This document shows, piece after piece, positions 28,501 to 40,500 of a stretch of DNA of 64,000 nt. This DNA comes from Aphelocoma coerulescens (Eukaryota > Chordata > Aves > Passeriformes > Corvidae). Location of the stretch: NCBI RefSeq assembly GCF_041296385.1, contig NC_091016.1:15351497-15415496 (forward strand). Reading direction: 5' to 3'. The notes under the pieces are model-generated. The model saw only the letters and a list, made by a program, of their open reading frames with translations, was not told the origin of the DNA and ran no database searches. Each line of letters opens with the position of its first letter. Within the stretch, counting starts at the first letter, position 1. Position numbers and translations under genes: made by a program.

Positions 28501-31500
28501 TCTGATCCCAGTCTACAGGGTAACTTGCCCTCTAGCATCCTGCAGCAAGCTCAACAGGTCGGCATGGCTGCCCTGTTGAAAACCATAGAGTTGTCTGCGC
28601 CCAGAAAGCGATATACTGAAATAGTTCAAGGCAAATCAGAGTCATTCCTCTCTTTTGTAGAGAAAGTTTCTGCTTCTCTTGAGAAGCAGGTTGAGGATGA
28701 TGGGTTAAGACAGATGTTGTTAAGGCAGTTAGTGAGAGATAACACAAACGAGGAGTGCAGAAAAATCATAGATGCCTTACCAGGGGACCCTGAGGTAACA
28801 GACATGGTCGAGGCCTGTGCTAAGGTGGGATCTGGGAACCAGAAAAGGTCTGCCTTGGCTGCGTTCCTGCAGCCTGTTCACGCATCTTCTGGTCGTGAAC
28901 CAAAGCCACCAAAACAGGTGAAGAAACGGAAGCGGCCTAAGCCGAGCCAAAAAGAGAACACACCGATCCCCCAGTGCAGGAGGTGTGGCAGGCCAGGCCA
29001 TTGTACGGGCTACTGTAGATCCCAGACTCATGCCGATGGTCGGCCTTTGTCGGGAAACTTCCACCGGGATGCAAGGAGGGGGAATTGCTCTCCGATGCAG
29101 TCGCTCCCCCAGAGAGTGGCACAGGTACAGGCACAGGCCTACCCAGCCACCCTAGAGACAGCACCCAGGGATCAGACGGCACCCACAGATCAGACGGGTT
29201 TGACGTCCACACCGCAGCCGCAGTCGTCTTAGACTCTAGCGGTATTTATAAGGTTCCCTTGGATGCATATGGACCCTTAGCCCAGGGATCCAGCGCGATG
29301 CTGGTGAGAAAACCTGGCGTTGCCCATCAAGGAATCTTAGTGCACTCAGGAGTTATTGATTCTGACTTTAAAGGTCAGATTTGCGCTATGGTCTCCATGC
29401 AAAACCCCCCTGTAACTATTCCTGAAAAGACCTGCCTTGCTAAATTAGTGCCTTTTAAGTCTTGTGTCCCCAGGGTAGAACAAATTCAGGAAGATAACGG
29501 CAGTGGATCTACGGGACTTCCACAGGCCCTCTGGACTGCAGACATCTCTGACCAAAGGCCACAGATGACACGTACCCTGGTCCTGCCAAGCGCCCAACCA
29601 CCCCGGATTCAGCTTCGAGGTTTGATTGATATGGGTGCTGATGTAACTATCATCTCCTTCTCTGCGTGGCCTCCCTCATGGCCTTTAGCCCCGGTGGGAT
29701 CGGCCATCGCAGGATTAGGAGGAACCACACAGAGCTATTTAAGTGAACGGCCTGTGGTGGTGAAGGACTCAGAGGGGCACACAGCTACAATTAGGCCTTA
29801 TGTTGCTACCACTTCCTGTAACCTTTGGGGACGGGATGTGTTGGTAGCTTGGGGCGTACGGATTGGGACAAATTTTAGCAGGGGTCACTGTGTGTAAGGG
29901 CGCACAGTATCCTACACTGCCTTTGTGGTGGTTCATTAACACACCAATCCGAGTCAGACTCTGCTCAGTTAGTTGAATTAAGGGCTGTTACCATGGCTTT
30001 TCAGCGATTCTCACAGGAACCTTTGAATTTGGTTACTGACTCTGCTTATGTAGCAGATATCACCCAACGCTTAGATTGTTCCCTTCTGAAGGAGGTGAAT
30101 AATGCGGCTCTGTTTTCGCTGTTGCAAACCTTGTGGTCTGCAATTCAGGCTCGAGTGCATCCGTATTACATTCTGCACATTCGAAGCCACACCAATTTAC
30201 CAGGTTTTCTAACGGAAGGCAATGCCAGGGCTGACATGCTGGCAAACCCTGCATGGGTAGGGCCTCAGCCTGACAAAATTGCACAAGCCAAGGCATCGCA
30301 CGGTTTCTTCCATCAAAGTGCACATACCCTGCAGAAGCAGTTTCATTTCACGCCAACCGAGGCGCGCGACATTGTCAGCGCTTGTGCTGACTGTCACGGA
30401 CTCGCTGCGCCTTTGCCAGCAGGGGTAAACCCCAGAGGGCTGAAAGCCTTGCAGATTTGGCAAACGGATGTAACTCACGTCCCAGAATTTGGTCGGCTGA
30501 AATATGTGCACGTGTCTATTGACACTTTCTCCTCAGCTATGTGGGCTACTGCTCACACTGGAGAGAAGAGCCGTGATGTCATTGCCCATTGGAAATTGGC
30601 TTTCTCAGTCCTGGGCGTGCCAGCTTCTGTGACAACCGATAATGGTCCTGCCTACGCCTCCGAGAAGACACGGCAGTTTTTACACCTATGGGGTGTAGAC
30701 CATACCTTTGGTATCCCACATTCTCCTACTGGCCAAGCCATTGTTGAATGCGCTCATGGTACCTTGAAGCATGTTTTGGACAAACAGAAAAGGGGAATGC
30801 ATGGAGAAACCCCACAGAGCCGACTAGCAAAAGCTTTGTATACAATTAATCACCTTACAGTACCACAAAATTCAAATAATCCTGTTATTCTGAATCATTT
30901 TTTCTCATTGCAGTCTGCAGGTGACAGACAACTGCCCCGGGCAAAAGTCTGGGTGCGGAATTTACTCACTAACCAGTGGGAAGGCCCACATGAGCTTATC
31001 GTTTGGGGTCGTGGGTATGCTTGCGTTTCCACAGATACTGGGATACGGTGGCTACCTGCAAAATGCGTTCGCCCTGACCTACGGCACCAGAGGCAGAACA
31101 GGCAACCTCTGAATGATGACCAGAACGCCAATCATCCAAATGGCGACCAGAATGTAGAGCATCAGCCTAATGACTCTTCTGATGATGACCAGGATGTCAA
31201 CCATCAGGCAGATGGTCCTTCCACAAGCAGAGACTGAACTTTAAATTTCTTGTTATGGAGTCAGATAGTTAAAGCCTTAAGGACATATTTAGAATTAATA
31301 ACTGATGTAGATTTCTATTTGGCATTAATAGTAGAGTTGTTATCTTATAAAACAAAAAGGGGGAATTGTAGATACAAAAATGCTGCTAGCGAGGATTTTC
31401 TTGTTATTTTCTAAGTCCGTGAGAGACTTTTCTCTCTCACAGAAGAGGTAGCAGGGAATGTAAACAACCCAGACACCTGCAACCTTGAAAAGTCTTGTTT

Positions 31501-34500
31501 ATGGTATAGTAGAAAAATATTTTGACAATGGATGTTTTAGGATTTTAGCCAATCACCCCCAAGGGGTGGCTGGCCCTTTGTCCAATTAGGCTATGAAGAA
31601 AAAAGTCTATAAAAGAGTTTGTAAAATAATTAAATAAATCAATCTTGCTGCACAACTCCTGCCTGCTGGATCTTCTCCTCCTCCTCCTCCCTATGGCTGC
31701 GGGACACGGTGCTATACCGTAGGAACCAGGCCTGCGGTAATAGGTACAGTCCTGTAACTCTTCTCTAGCACCTTGCCCTCTTTGATCTTAAGCCCATATC
31801 GAAATACTAGACATCGATCAGATTATACATCTGTACCCCAAGTTTTATCTGGGCTCTGGTTTCACGGTGGAGGCCCAGGCACAGAGAAGTCACGCCTGAC
31901 ATTTACAGAAGCAGCACCTGAATTTGCAGACACCTCCTCAGTAGCCAATATTTGCCCTGCCATATTCTCATGGCTGCAGAAGTTGACAGTCAAGGATCAC
32001 AGTATTCAAAGAACTGCAGTATCCAGATCCATGCAATACAGTTCCCAAATGACACCACAAACATCATAGAGGGAATCAGCAGCCAAGTCCAGCAGAGGAC
32101 CTGTTCTGAGGAGCTCTTAAGCCCTGCCTCCTCTTCCCCACAACCACCTCTGCTCTTAGGGCATATGGTGTTGGGTTTGCCATTGCGCTGGATCACCACA
32201 GATGGGCAAAATGGGGAATACACGGAGGTTTGCCTAAATACATGGGAGAGATGACTGTGGAAAATAACCTCACAAGACTGAAAGAGCGAGAGGAACAGCA
32301 CACTGGAGCAGCAGACACCTTGGCTTACCTCATCTCCGGGGACTCCTGGAAATCCAGCTGCAGAGAGCTTGGGACAGACGCTGCCGCACTGCTCACAGGG
32401 GGACTCACTGCCTTGCGTATTGGGGGGATCAAAGGTGGTCCCAATGACCCCTTCTTCATATCCCCACCACTGGAAAACAGCAAGGAAGCCTGCAAAGAGT
32501 AGAACACAGTACTCCTCAGATCAAGCATCCAGCCTTGCCCCCATTCATGCCTGAAGACATTTAGCCATGCTGTTAGCTGGGACCTGGCAGAAATGTCAAA
32601 CTGATGGAGCAGCTTGGTCTAGGACAGGGAATGGAAAGGGAAGTGGTGAGTGAGAGACCATGTCCCACATTTGCCACTTCTATCCCTGTGCTCACTTCTC
32701 TGGAAATATGGCTGGATTGCCAGCTGGCATCCACATGTTTGGCACCAAGATGTCCTGTGGTGCCACTGCCTCCACTGGCCTTTTGGATCGTATGGGAATG
32801 GGCTTGGATCCCTGTCCCTAAAGCACCTAACAGCCAGTGCTGATCTCCAGCCAAGCCCCCACAAAGCCATTCTGCAGGATGTCCAAACCTGCTTTTCTCA
32901 AGCCCCTCCTTTCTGCTGCTGCTTCCCTTCCCTCGTACAGTTCCCCAGCAGCCTTTGAGCCCCGATGCTGCTGAGCTCTGGGGATGCTCGGTGCTCTCCA
33001 GCTCCCACACATCCATCATCTCAGGCTCACTGGCATTTAGGAAGTTCCACAGAGCTCCCTGCCCTGCTGCTCTCTGGAAGGCCTCTGCCGGCCCAAGTTG
33101 CTCCAGGGCCCCCATGCCATGTCCAGCAAGGGGGGTGGAGGCAGCAGGGGCAGATGCACACCCTTCCTTAATATCCCATTGCCCCTGGCACAGCTAAAGA
33201 GCCAAACCAGGCCCTGTTCAAACTTCAGCGGAAGGATCACTTCCTGTCAGGGATACGCTGGGCCCTTTCTCAGCAAGGCTGGAATCAAGTACACAAGCCT
33301 TGGGTTGGACATTCTGTTTACCAAAGCTGTTGTTCATCCGCCTCCTCCTGCACCCCACGGCAAACCCAAAACAACTGCAGGTCCTGGCCCTGCTGCAAAG
33401 GCAATCGTGGGGGTGGGCTCTGGACTGCTCTCCCCATGGCCACCTGCCATCCCTTCCCTCTGGACAAAGCCATGCACGATTGCACAAAGCTGCCCAGAAG
33501 ATGATGAAGTCTAGAAATAGCATCAGAGACAACTGGGCACAAGGGCATGGCTGTACAACTCAAAAGCTGACACAACCTGGAACTGACTTTGCAGGACTGC
33601 CTGTTCCAGCAAACACCTTTCTCCGTCCAAACAGGACACAGCTGACAGAAAATACCACCAAGACACAGAGATGGTTCACACATACCCGTAGTTCACTAAA
33701 TGTAGAAGGATTGGTTCACAAGATTGGCCAACTTCAGCTGCTCTGACTGCCTGTTGGTGTTTTCTCAGCCATAAGACAGAGCAGGAGCCACAAAAGAGCC
33801 CCAAAACCATGCAAAGACCTCCCCTGCTACTGATACACGCTGAGGACATGACGCCTGCACTACACACCCACTGCAAAGACAGCCTGAAGTGCAGTGTCCT
33901 GCTGAGCTCTCTCTTTGCTCAGCTGCTTCCCTGGGCTCACACCACAGCAAAAGCTCTCAGAGCTCTGCCTACAGCACATAAACTGGAAATCCACCAGACA
34001 GGACTTAGGCTGGTCCTTACCGTATGTCCTGTTCCCTCTGAACTCAGCTCCTGCTGTTTTCTTCTGTCATCACCATTGCCAGTGATAGTTTTCCCATTCT
34101 CCTGCTCTCCGCTACATATTTTGTTGGTGTTAGAAGAAGGAGAGCTCTTCTGGATGGGAGGCAATGGCTTGGAGGGAAGGAGCATGGAGGGAGATGCCAC
34201 GGTAAACTTCTTGGCAAGAGTGTAGCCAGTCAGTCCTGCAAAATGGAGACACAAAATATAACAGAGGCCACAATGCCAACATAAAGCATCTGAAGCTACA
34301 CTATTTCGCTGAAGAGAGTCCCTGGAAACTTCTAAAGAGCTGCACAGGGAAACACGCTCCTGCCAGCAGCCACTTGAGGCAGACCAGGGAGACACCCTGA
34401 CCCACTTCCAGAGAGCCAGCACAGGAACAGCCTGGCCTCTGGGCTGCCCTGGGACAGCAGGGAGCCCAGAGCCCTGTGCTTTCCAGGAATGGCTCAGCTG

Positions 34501-37500
34501 CACACGCACCCTCCTGCTCCTCTCCCGGCCCCACAGCTGAGCAGCCCTACAGCTACACGGGGCACTGGGAGCTGCACAGCTCATTGCAGGGGGCACATGC
34601 AGGGCAGAACTGTTCCCTGGCAATGTGCCCAGGCTCTCTAGGCTGGCACAAGAGCCTTCCTCCCGCCAGAGAGCGGCCCAGCTCCCGCCTTACCTCTTTG
34701 TGAGGCTGAGCCATGCTCAGCCTTCACCGTGTCCTCCCTGGCAGTGACCCCGGGGGCAGCGCTGCTCAGCTGCCCCTGCCGGGGCTCCTGGGCCAAGGCC
34801 CCCTGAGCAGGCTGCGAGCGGAGACCTGCACTGCCAAGGCCGGGCTTCCGCACGTCAGTTGGCACCAAGCCGAAAAGTTCAGCCAGGTCCCTTGGGAACA
34901 GAGGCATCCCAGGTCCTATCACACACCATGAATTTTTTTTCTTCCTCTGGGCTTTTGTTGTAGACTCAGAAGAAGCTGTAGATCAGGTACAAGGGAAGAA
35001 GTGAGTTAGTTGAACTCCCACCTTTACAATCACCACAACTAATGGGTGAGGCACTCGAGGGGTGTTTTAATATTGAGAAGATCGCTTTGTTTTTATTTTT
35101 CATGAGACTAGCATCACTATAATTGGTCTGAACTCTATGGAGCTGGCAGGACAGGAGAGAGACATTCCACTACTTTGCTTCTGTGCTGCTCATGGCTCAT
35201 CCACTAGTTGGGGATCCCTTTCCTTCCAAACAGTTGGCAACCCACAGGGGGGTCTCTAGAATTTGACAATTCCACCTAGGAAGTAATTGCTTTCCAAAGC
35301 CAGTTTTCAAGGCCTTTGTTTCTGTAACTCCCCCTCAGTTCTCGGCTGGGTTTTGTTGGTGGTTTTTATTTCTCTTTACAACAAAGGCAGTGCTGGGACA
35401 CAAACAATGGCACCATGTGTTAGAAGCAAAAGAAGATTTGCAATCAAATTTAGATGTCCCCAGTATTCAAGCAGCCCATATCTGTAGGGAGCACATTGTT
35501 CATGCAAACGTTCCAGCTTTTCTCTGCTTTGTTGCTCCAGGGGTTTATTCCCTGCTTTCTCCCCTGTAGAGACACCCAAACCCAACATAAACATGACCTG
35601 CCTCAAAACATTTCTGATCTTCGCTAATCCTGACAATTCAAAATTTTCTTAATGGAAATGGCAGGGGCAGGTTAATCTGAAATGCTCTCCAACGGAGCTT
35701 TTAAAACTCAGAGAACTAATCATTCTGTACAAGCCTCCACCGATGATAAAATCATGTGGCAGCAGGACAGTAAAAAGGAATAACTGTCTTAAATCAGGAT
35801 TTTTTTCCCCTGTAGAATGGTCAGCACAATTATAAAAGCGTAACAGGTAAGCTTTAATGAGATAGCTCATTTCTAGTGCAGAATTAATCCAGCTAAAATG
35901 CCACCTTACATACTCAGCAATACTTCTCCCCAGATGCATTCAGCATTCCAGCTGCATATCAGCAATTACGGAGTCATTCCAAAGGGGCCTTGCCAAGGAT
36001 TTGGCAGAACTAACCCTGAGGCAAGGGACCAGTGGATCTGATCCCTTTTTCTGCATCAGCAAAATTGTTCCTTCAAATCTCACCTCTCCTATCATTCCAC
36101 GCCCAGAGATGGCAAAGGAGCAACACCACTGTCATTGAGGCTTTGAACTTGAAAGCAGGGGCTGACACACATGCACCAGACACCGCATTTTGTCTGGCAC
36201 AACTCTTCTTGTCAGGGCTCAGGCAAGGCAGGGAGGGGGGACAGGGCAGAAGCCATCTCCTCCCCCAGCCTCAGCCTGCACTACTGACACGGGCAGAGAG
36301 AGTCGGGGAAGAGATTTGCCATCGTGAACCTGCCATAGGTGGCTTTAGGCCTGTGCTGTCAGAGGATGACAAACTCTGATCCTGCATAGGCTGCATCCAT
36401 TTGGAAGTCTCCTTCCCCTTAATTGGAACATTAACAAGGCCTTTCTGTCTAAGGAGGTTTCCCTATTTCTCCCCATGCAAAACCAGGCAATGTCCATGAA
36501 TCTCCTTCAGATCGCAAAGGCTTCAGCACAGAAACTGCCCCAAGGGAAGGTGTCCTCCTTCAAAGGCAGGAGGAAGGAGTGGGAACATTTCTCCTTTCAT
36601 GCTAAATGTCTTTTTTTCTCTACTAATTATGACCTTAGAAAGGGTGCAGGGAGACGAAAGGCATGTGCAGGATGGAGAGGAATGTTTTCTTTTCTTGTGG
36701 CACATTTCCCAAGCCCCAAGGTACCAGTGCAGCTCCTGGAGTAATTTTCGCTGCACCACCGGAGCACACTCCCAGTGACCAGGCTCTGGGAGAGTCCACT
36801 GAGCCCATCAAGGAATTGAAAGGGATTCGAAGAAATTTAAAGCAGGATGGTTTTCAACCCAAATGTCCCAATGCCACCCCTGGATCAGCATTCCAATGGT
36901 CATTTTAGGGACAGACATGCCCTGTACCTACTTGCATGTTCAGAGTTCTTCTCTTTGCTTCTGCTGCTGGATCTTGGCCTTGAGAAAATGAAGGAGAAAA
37001 GAACATATGAGCAGGTAGAAAGAGAAGGGCATGGAATGTGTGTAGCATCAAAGGAGGCAAACCTTCTTAGCATGGTCCCCCTGATGAAGGAGGAAATGCA
37101 ACACATAAACCCAACTGCAAAACTGCAAACCAACCCAACTGCAAACCCAATTGCAAAGCTGATGAATTGTCCTTAAGCTTTCAGTTGCTGGAGTCCCACA
37201 GAGCTTGCCAAGCTCCGGCTGAAACACAGCAGTCATTCTTCAACTTGCATCAGACCTGCCCAGTTCTCTCCTTTTGGAGCCAAGTGGCTCCTACAGCCTC
37301 TGTGAAGCAGCAAGAGCTGCTGAGCTGAGACACAAGTCTGTATGGAGGGCAGCTACTTTTGTTCTCCTGACAAAGCTTGACTTTGCCTGCTCATGCCTTA
37401 CACTGGTGACAGTCTCGGGCTACATGGGGTCATAGCACTGCTCTCTCCTGAGAATGACAGTACACCTGCTTGCTCTTTCAAGGACAAAAAGGCCTTTTCC

Positions 37501-40500
37501 AACTCAGCTGCTAGGTAAGGATATTCAGATTGCACTTTAAAAGCCCTACGGATGCTTTTCAATTGCAACTTCTGTGACTCCTTCCTTATCCTTGTCACTA
37601 GGATAAGCTTGACAGCTACATTTTCTCACACCTATATCCAAGCTAATATCTTTGCATCAGGTACAGTCCTATAACTCTTCTCTAGCACCTTGCCCTCTTT
37701 GATCTTAAGCCCAGATCGAAATACTAGACATCGATCAGATTATACATCTGTACCCCAAGTTTTATCTGGGCTCTGGTTTCACGGTGGAGGCCCAGGCACA
37801 GAGAAGTCACGCCTGACATTTACAGAAGCAGCACCTGAATTTGCAGACACCTCCTCAGTAGCCAATATTTGCCCTGCCATATTCTCATGGCTGCAGAAGT
37901 TGACAGTCAAGGATCACAGTATTCAAAGAACTGCAGTATCCAGATCCATGCAATACAGTTCCCAAATGACACCACAAACATCATAGAGGGAATCAGCAGC
38001 CAAGTCCAGCAGAGGACCTGTTCTGAGGAGCTCTTAAGCCCTGCCTCCTCTTCCCCACAACCACCTCTGCTCTTAGGGCATATGGTGTTGGGTTTGCCAT
38101 TGCGCTGGATCACCACAGATGGGCAAAATGGGGAATACACGGAGGTTTGCCTAAATACATGGGAGAGATGACTGTGGAAAATAACCTCACAAGACTGAAA
38201 GAGCGAGAGGAACAGCACACTGGAGCAGCAGACACCTTGGCTTACCTCATCTCCGGGGACTCCTGGAAATCCAGCTGCAGAGAGCTTGGGACAGACGCTG
38301 CCGCACTGCTCACAGGGGGACTCACTGCCTTGCGTATTGGGGGGATCAAAGGTGGTCCCAATGACCCCTTCTTCATATCCCCACCACTGGAAAACAGCAA
38401 GGAAGCCTGCAAAGAGTAGAACACAGTACTCCTCAGATCAAGCATCCAGCCTTGCCCCCATTCATGCCTGAAGACATTTAGCCATGCTGTTAGCTGGGAC
38501 CTGGCAGAAATGTCAAACTTATGGAGCAGCTTGGTCTAGGACAGGGAATGGAAAGGGAAGTGGTGAGTGAGAGACCATGTCCCACATTTGCCACTTCTAT
38601 CCCTGTGCTCACTTCTCTGGAAATAAGGCTGGATTGCCAGCTGGCATCCACATGTTTGGCACCAAGATGTTCTGTGGTGCCACTGCTTCCACTGGCCTTT
38701 TGGATCGTATGGGAATGGGCTTGGATCCCTGTCCCTAAAGCACCTAACAGCCAGTGCTGATCTCCAGCCAAGCCCCCACAAAGCCATTCTGCAGGATGTC
38801 CAAACCTGCTTTTCTCAAGCCCCTCCTTTCTGCTGCTGCTTCCCTTCCCTCGTACAGTTCCCCAGCAGCCTTTGAGCCCCGATGCTGCTGAGCTCTGGGG
38901 ATGCTCGGTGCTCTCCAGCTCCCACACATCCATCATCTCAGGCTCACTGGCATTTAGGAAGTTCCACAGAGCTCCCTGCCCTGCTGCTCTCTGGAAGGCC
39001 TCTGCCTGCCCAAATTGCTCCAGGGCCCCCATGCCATGTCCAGCAAGGGGGGTGGAGGCAGCGGGGGCAGATGCACACCCTTCCTTAATATCCCATTGCC
39101 CCTGGCACAGCTAAAGAGCCAAACCAGGCCCTGTTCAAACTTCAGCGGAAGGATCACTTCCTGTCAGGGATACGCTGGGCCCTTTCTCAGCAAGGCTGGA
39201 ATCAAGTACACAAGCCTTGGGTTGGACATTCTGTTTACCAAAGCTGTTGTTCATCCGCCTCCTCCTGCACCCCACGGCAAACCCAAAACAACTGCAGGTC
39301 CTGGCCTTGCTGCAAAGGCAATCGTGGGGGTGGGCTCTGGACTGCTCTCCCCATGGCCACCTGCCATCCCTTCCCTCTGGACAAAGCCATGCACGATTGC
39401 ACAAAGCTGCCCAGAAGATGATGAAGTCTAGAAATAGCATCAGAGACAACTGGGCACAAGGGCATGCCTGTACAACTCAAAAGCCGACACAACCTGGAAG
39501 TGACTTTGCAGGTCTGCCTGTTCCAGCAAACACCTTTCTCCGTCCAAACAGGACACAGCTGACAGAAAATACCACCAAGACACACAGATGGTTCACACAT
39601 ACCCGTAGTTCACTAAATGTAGAAGGATTGGTTCACAAGATTGGCCAACTTCAGCTGCTCTGACTGCCTGTTGGTGTTTTCTCAGCCATAAGACAGAGCA
39701 GGAGCCACAACAGAGCCCCAAAACCATGCAAAGACCTCCCCTGCTACTGATACACGCTGAGGACATGACGCCTGCACTACACACCCACTGCAAAGACAGC
39801 CTGAAGTGCAGTGTCCTGCTGAGCTCTCTCTTTGCTCAGCTGCTTCCCTGGGCTCACACCACAGCAAAAGCTCTCAGAGCTCTGCCTACAGCACATAAAC
39901 TGGAAATCCACCAGACAGGACTTAGGCTGGTCCTTACCGTATGTCCTGTTCCCTCTGAACTCAGCTCCTGCTGTTTTCTTCTGTCATCACCATTGCCGGT
40001 GACAGTTTTCCCATTCTCCTGCTCTCCGCTACATATTTTGTTGGTGTTAGAAGAAGGAGAGCTCTTCTGGATGGGAGGCAATGGCTTGGAGGGAAGGAGC
40101 ATGGAGGGAGATGCCACGGTAAACTTCTTGGCAAGAGTGTAGCCAGTCAGTCCTGCAAAATGGAGACACAAAATATAACAGAGGCCACAATGCCAACATA
40201 AAGTATCTGAAGGTACACTATTTCATTGGAGAGATTCCCAGGTAACTTCTAAAGAGCTGCACAGGGAAACACGCTCCTGCCAGCAGCCACTTGAGGCAGA
40301 CCAGGGAGACACCCTGACCCACTTCCAGAGAGCCAGCACAGGAACAGCGTGGCCTCTGGGCTGCCCTGGGACAGCAGGGAGCCCAGAGCCCTGTGCTTTC
40401 CAGGAATGGCTCAGCTGCACACGCACCCTCCTGCTCCTCTCCCGGCCCCACAGCTGAGCAGCCCTACAGCTACACGGGGCACTGGGAGCTGCACAGCTCA

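Larger units (their letters stand above)
25974..31749 (+). mobile_element. Endogenous retrovirus, betaretrovirus-like, RT and env missing
   Basis: The element spans 25982-31742 plus target duplications. Order: LTR, tRNA-Trp-like primer site, gag, dUTPase/protease, RNase H remnant, integrase, polypurine tract, LTR. A single CCHC knuckle, a dUTPase in the protease frame and an in-phase GGGAAAC gag-pro slip heptamer (the type used by Mason-Pfizer-like viruses) indicate betaretrovirus affinity. The two 376-bp LTRs appear identical, so the insertion is young. There is no reverse transcriptase region between 29897 and 29943, and only ~130 bases separate integrase from the 3' LTR, leaving no room for env. 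It is antisense to the TOGARAM-like gene and in a presumed intron. It cannot replicate on its own as read. Confidence 0.95.
22556..34235. repeat. First copy of the 5.917-kb tandem unit, interrupted by the ERV
   Basis: Left of the ERV, positions match copy 2 at an offset of 11685; right of it the offset is 5917. The difference, 5768, equals the ERV (5761) plus one 7-bp target duplication, so copy 1 without the ERV is exactly 5917 long. It contains exon candidates Q1, S1, R1, U1 and P1. Confidence 0.95.
34236..40152. repeat. Second copy of the 5.917-kb tandem unit, with empty ERV site
   Basis: Collinear with 22556-34235 minus the ERV, with few substitutions. It contains Q2, S2, R2, U2 and P2. 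The ERV integration site is intact and unoccupied near 37661-37668. A partial, more divergent third copy follows at 40153-41035. Confidence 0.95.

Noticed and set aside
29879..31237. Calling pol a complete, functional gene
   Set aside because: Reverse transcriptase is absent, the RNase H start is missing and a TAG precedes the frame. Only the integrase part looks complete.
31238..31366. A possible env gene between integrase and 3' LTR
   Set aside because: Only about 130 AT-rich bases are present, ending in the polypurine tract.
22556..40152. A CRISPR-like or satellite array suggested by regular repeats
   Set aside because: Units are 5.9 kb with exons and introns, no short direct repeats with unique spacers, and the genome is clearly vertebrate.
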